From NCBI RefSeq assembly GCF_019710745.1, contig NZ_JAHKJW010000038.1, positions 1 to 54,026 of the forward strand: a stretch of DNA of 54,026 nucleotides, written 5' to 3'. Shown here one piece after another: positions 51,251 to 54,026 of this stretch. This DNA is from Streptomyces beigongshangae (GTDB lineage Bacteria; Actinomycetota; Actinomycetes; Streptomycetales; Streptomycetaceae). The position numbers and the translations under genes are program-made. Every line of letters begins with the position of its first letter. The first letter of the stretch is position 1. The notes below the pieces were generated by a model. That model made no database searches. It was not told where the DNA came from and saw only the letters and a program-made list of their open reading frames with translations.

Positions 51251-52699
51251 TCAGGGCTTGCCCAGGTACTCGGTGGCCTCGACCTCGTCCAGATGGATGA
51301 GGACGTCGTGCGCCCGGCCCGGGGCGCTCCGGTACGTCTCGGGGTCGGGCCACCCGGCACCGATGTTCCAGGTGACGCGCGGCGTGTCCAGCCAGGCGCG
51401 CACCGGGCGGGGTGCCGTGCGCAGGTCGAGGACGTAGTCCTCCTGGCGGGCCTCGTCCAGGGTGTGCTCGTTGGAGCCCGGCTTCGCGGCGCCCACCCGG
51501 TAGGTGCGCATCACGTCGTCGCCGGTGCCGAACGCCTTGAAGGCACCGTGGTGGAAACTGAAGCCGACGCTGACGTAGTCCCCGCCGAACACATCGCGCA
51601 GGAAGGCCCCTTGCGTCTTGGGATACCGCGCGTCGAACGAGTCGTACGCCACATGGGTGTTGTGCGCCGACAGCAGGACGCGGTCACCGGTGTGCCGGCG
51701 CCACCAGGCCACGTTCTCCGCCATCACCTGGTCACGGAGCCTCATCATCTCCGCGACCTGGGTCTCGTCGGTGATGTCGAGGGAGTAGCCCTCGGCCAGC
51801 TGGTGAATGGCCCTGGCGTGTTGCACGGTCCACAGGTGTTCCCCGCGGTCGGCACCGGAGCCGGGGCGCTGCCTGCGCAGCAGCTCGTACACCTCGCCGG
51901 TCCGCTCCGCCCGCTCCTGCCGCTCGGCCAGGGGCAGCTCCAGGTACTCCGCGCCGTAGGTGCCGGCGTCGGTGGTCGGCGCCAGCCCGCGGTACAGCTC
52001 CGTGACGCGCTCCAGCAACCGCGGGTACGCGCGCGCCACCCGGTCGGTCACCTCCTCGTACAGCTCCGGCCCGGCATAGCCCATGTCGTTGCCCATGAAC
52101 TGCACCTCGTCCCCGGGGTGCCGGCGGTTGTGGTCCCGCATCCACTCGACGAGGTCGAGGTAGTCCTGGTTGTTCCAGATCCGGTACGCCCCCTGGAACT
52201 CCTCGTCCGCCATCTTCCGGAGGTCGCCCTCGCCGTTCAGCACGTAGTCGTTGAGCCGCAGCCCGCTGCTCCAGGGGAGTTCCAGGGAGAAGGTCCGGAA
52301 GCCCTTCTCCTCGACCAGGTAGCGGAAGACCCGGTGCTTCATGCGGAAGAACTCCCGCGATCCGTGGGTGGCCTCGCCCAGACCCACCACCTCGGCGTCG
52401 CCGACCATACGGCCCAGCGCGTCCAGGTCCCGCAGACCGCCTTCGGGCTCGGTGCTCCTCAGGGTGTGGGCACTGCGCTCGATGGCGTCGACCACAGCGC
52501 CCGCATCACCCACCCCGCCCGTGCGATGCCCCGCCGCGGAGGTCCCGGACAAGCCGCCGGAGGTCTTGGACAGGTCGGCGGACGCCGGGACCGGAGCCGG
52601 TGACCTGTCCATGGCACCGCCGACGGCCGGGGTGGCGACCGCCACGGCGCCGAGGGAGAGGAGGACCGAGGGAATGATTACTGCCTTGCGTCGCTTCAT
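51251..52699 (-). CDS. Secreted erythromycin-esterase-like protein
   Basis: Predicted 482-residue protein of the Ere superfamily. A signal peptide (MKRRKAVIIPSVLLSLGAVAVATPAVGGA) is followed by a Ser/Thr/Pro linker and the catalytic fold: VVGLGEATHGSREFFRMKHRVFRYLVEEKGF (active-site Glu and His), FMGNDMGY, NVAWWRRHTGDRVLLSAHNTHVAY. True Ere enzymes hydrolyse the macrolactone ring and are cytoplasmic; a secreted form with wide distribution in Streptomyces is more likely to act on other esters. The upstream in-frame ATG at 52741 is not needed for the signal peptide. Confidence 0.88.
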   Translation of the reverse strand: MKRRKAVIIPSVLLSLGAVAVATPAVGGAMDRSPAPVPASADLSKTSGGLSGTSAAGHRTGGVGDAGAVVDAIERSAHTLRSTEPEGGLRDLDALGRMVGDAEVVGLGEATHGSREFFRMKHRVFRYLVEEKGFRTFSLELPWSSGLRLNDYVLNGEGDLRKMADEEFQGAYRIWNNQDYLDLVEWMRDHNRRHPGDEVQFMGNDMGYAGPELYEEVTDRVARAYPRLLERVTELYRGLAPTTDAGTYGAEYLELPLAERQERAERTGEVYELLRRQRPGSGADRGEHLWTVQHARAIHQLAEGYSLDITDETQVAEMMRLRDQVMAENVAWWRRHTGDRVLLSAHNTHVAYDSFDARYPKTQGAFLRDVFGGDYVSVGFSFHHGAFKAFGTGDDVMRTYRVGAAKPGSNEHTLDEARQEDYVLDLRTAPRPVRAWLDTPRVTWNIGAGWPDPETYRSAPGRAHDVLIHLDEVEATEYLGKP

Positions 52700-52823
52700 G
52701 ACTGGAGATTCCCGTGCGAACGGGGTCCTTCTCCAACCCATACGCTGCCCACCTGCGGTACCGCAGGCACTACCGCCGGAACACCCGGCGGCCCCATGTC
52801 CGCGGCCACGGCCCGGGAACAGC

Positions 52824-52851
52824 GGACCGGGCCCGGCGGAAGCCGGGCCCG
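52824..52851 (-). terminator. Terminator of the DUF1080 gene
   Basis: Perfect 12-bp stem (ACCGGGCCCGGC / GCCGGGCCCGGT) with GGAA tetraloop, 52 bp after the minus-strand stop. Confidence 0.85.
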
Positions 52852-52902
52852 GTCTCAGGCCGTCTCAGGTCGTGTCGGACCGTGTCGGGTCATGTCACCG
52901 GT

Positions 52903-54026
52903 TCAACTCAGCGGCTCCAGCTTGATGTTGCGGAACCGGACCTTGTTCCCGTGGTCCTGCAGACGGATGGCTCCCGTCGCCGGTGTCTCGGCCCGGCCCG
53001 AGGCGGTGGGGCCGTCCAGGGCGATGTTGTCGTGCACCTTCCTGCCGTTCCACACCACGGTCACCCGGGCGTCCTCGGTCTTGCGGCCTTCGTCGTCGTA
53101 ACGGGCGGCGCGGAAGACGATGTCGTAGGTCTGCCAGGTCTCCGGCGCCTTGGCCGCGTTCACGTCGGGCGCCTTCTTCAGGTAGAAGGCCCCGGCCTCG
53201 TTGGTGGCCGGCGTGGTGTCACCGTAGGAGTCCAGGATCTGCAGTTCGTAGCGGTCCTGGAGGAAGATCCCGCTGTTGCCGCGGTCCTGTCCGGTGACCT
53301 CGTCGGGCAGCAGCGGCACCCGGAACTCGACGTGCAGCTTGAAGTCCTGGTACGCGTCGATGGTGCGGATGTCGCCGCAGCACACCTCCATGGACGACTC
53401 GTCGGCGAGCGGCCACTCCAGCTTGCGGCCGTCGGTGTGCTGCCACTGCGCCTGCGAGGCGGCGCTCCCGTCGAAGAGGGCGGCCGGTGCGCCGTGCCTG
53501 CGGACGGTGATCAGGTCGAGGTTGACGTGGCCGGTGTCACCGGCGTCGTAGCGGTAGGAGAGGGTGTTCTTCCCCGCGCGCAGCACGACCCGCTCGGTCC
53601 GGGTGGACCAGGAGTCCCAGTTGCTGGTGGAGGGGAGCTTGACCTGCCGCAGTTTCTTCCCGTTGGTGTACAGGGAGAGGGACTTGGTCCCCTCGAAGGG
53701 GTTCGGGCCGTTGGAGTAGCGCAGGCCCACGTCGTAGGCGCCCGTCCTGGGAACCGTGACGTCGAAGGTGGTGGCCGCCTTGCCCTCCGTGTCGTACCGG
53801 TCGACGAAGCCGCTGCCGGAGAAGCCGGTGTGGTCGCGGTCGATGCCGGGCGTGCCGGTGATACGGGCCTCCTCCGCCTCGTACAGGGTGGCGGCGGGCG
53901 GCTGCTTGCCGGGCATGGCGTTGAGCGTGTACCAGGCCTCGGTGTTCCACAGCGACTCACCGGACTCCGAGGTGAAGGGACGCGGCGAGCGCAGGTGGAC
54001 GACCCGTCCCGGCTTCAGGTCGTCCA
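52903..54026 (-). CDS. Secreted multidomain protein, CBM6-like plus DUF1080 (5' end outside window)
   Basis: C-terminal 374 codons of a larger protein whose start lies beyond the right edge; the frame is open to the last base. It contains a linker (SESGESLWNTEAWYTLNAMPGKQPP), a CBM6-like beta-sandwich (LYEAEEARITGTPGIDRDHTGFSGSGFVDRYDTEGKAATTFDVTVPRTGAYDVGLRYSNG) and a DUF1080 (3-keto-disaccharide hydrolase-like) domain (MEVCCGDIRTIDAYQDFKLHVEFRVPLLPD, RGNSGIFLQDRYELQILDSYGD, IRLQDHGNKVRFRNIKLEPLS). Such domain sets occur in secreted glycan-acting enzymes. An internal ATG at 53916 is not the start because coding continues upstream. Confidence 0.88.
   Translation of the reverse strand, partial: DDLKPGRVVHLRSPRPFTSESGESLWNTEAWYTLNAMPGKQPPAATLYEAEEARITGTPGIDRDHTGFSGSGFVDRYDTEGKAATTFDVTVPRTGAYDVGLRYSNGPNPFEGTKSLSLYTNGKKLRQVKLPSTSNWDSWSTRTERVVLRAGKNTLSYRYDAGDTGHVNLDLITVRRHGAPAALFDGSAASQAQWQHTDGRKLEWPLADESSMEVCCGDIRTIDAYQDFKLHVEFRVPLLPDEVTGQDRGNSGIFLQDRYELQILDSYGDTTPATNEAGAFYLKKAPDVNAAKAPETWQTYDIVFRAARYDDEGRKTEDARVTVVWNGRKVHDNIALDGPTASGRAETPATGAIRLQDHGNKVRFRNIKLEPLS

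Noticed and set aside
51251..52699. Calling the Ere-like protein a macrolide resistance enzyme
   Set aside because: It has a signal peptide and the superfamily is broad; nothing in the sequence shows macrolide specificity.

Overview
The window reads as chromosomal DNA of a Streptomyces or a close relative. It is very GC-rich with strong third-position GC bias, uses many GTG starts, has overlapping ATGA/GTGA gene junctions, and carries Streptomyces-type families throughout (GH64 glucanase, SodF, MutA/MutB/MeaB, crtEIBV/crtYTU with LitR, DUF475 TerC, RsbW/RsbV-like pairs, initiator tRNA with the C1:U72 mismatch). I see no insertion sequence, prophage or CRISPR array. About 45 protein genes and one tRNA can be supported; the right end cuts a gene.

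Layout. 0.3-6.0 kb: secreted and oxidative enzymes (GH64 beta-1,3-glucanase behind DasR-like and CebR-like operators, a Tat-exported L-amino-acid oxidase of the L-glutamate oxidase type, a GH9 glycosidase). 6.1-8.5 kb: convergent cobalamin genes cobK and cobH, then sodF behind a candidate nickel (Nur) operator. 9.7-14.7 kb: mutA-mutB-meaB, a translationally coupled methylmalonyl-CoA mutase operon. 15.0-18.8 kb: a copper operon (Met-rich membrane peptide, CopA-type P1B ATPase, PCu(A)C chaperone, ECF sigma factor). 18.9-21.0 kb: Hsp20 and an isochorismatase/GlxA-type regulator pair. 21.0-22.0 kb: a gene-poor kilobase with an AraC remnant and an orphan promoter, ending at the initiator tRNA. 22.2-31.2 kb: a small truncated protein coupled to an ankyrin protein, TerB-like protein, SGNH esterase, type-II NADH dehydrogenase, LLM oxidoreductase plus GH13 enzyme, TerC/DUF475 and YnfA. 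31.3-32.4 kb: a divergent STAS / RsbW-like kinase pair, the kinase behind a sigma-B-type promoter.

32.5-44.4 kb is the centrepiece: a complete light-type carotenoid cluster. crtE-crtI-crtB-crtV (all coupled by 4-nt overlaps) run left, crtY-crtT-crtU run right, and between them lie an ECF sigma factor and a zinc-finger anti-sigma factor. litR, a MerR-family regulator with a B12-binding domain, follows crtV behind a terminator. The gene set predicts isorenieratene (aromatic carotenoid). The crtE/ECF intergenic region holds five 11-bp phased direct repeats placed exactly midway between the two start codons, which is the spacing used by CarH/LitR-type photoreceptor operators. The crtE and crtY leaders share a second, near-identical 18-19 nt motif. 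I consider this the most interesting regulatory system here.

44.4-54.0 kb: an ABC-F ribosome-protection gene with a TTG start, preceded by a probable leaderless 14-codon upstream ORF and mutually exclusive RNA hairpins (candidate antibiotic-sensing attenuator); then a short-chain dehydrogenase, DUF5988-like protein, LacI regulator, PRC-barrel protein, an enoyl-CoA hydratase/HIBCH-like protein, a small hypothetical, an erythromycin-esterase-like protein, and the C-terminal part of a secreted CBM6-like/DUF1080 protein running off the right edge. Nearly every convergent or operon-final gene is followed by a perfect GC hairpin, so transcription units are well delimited.
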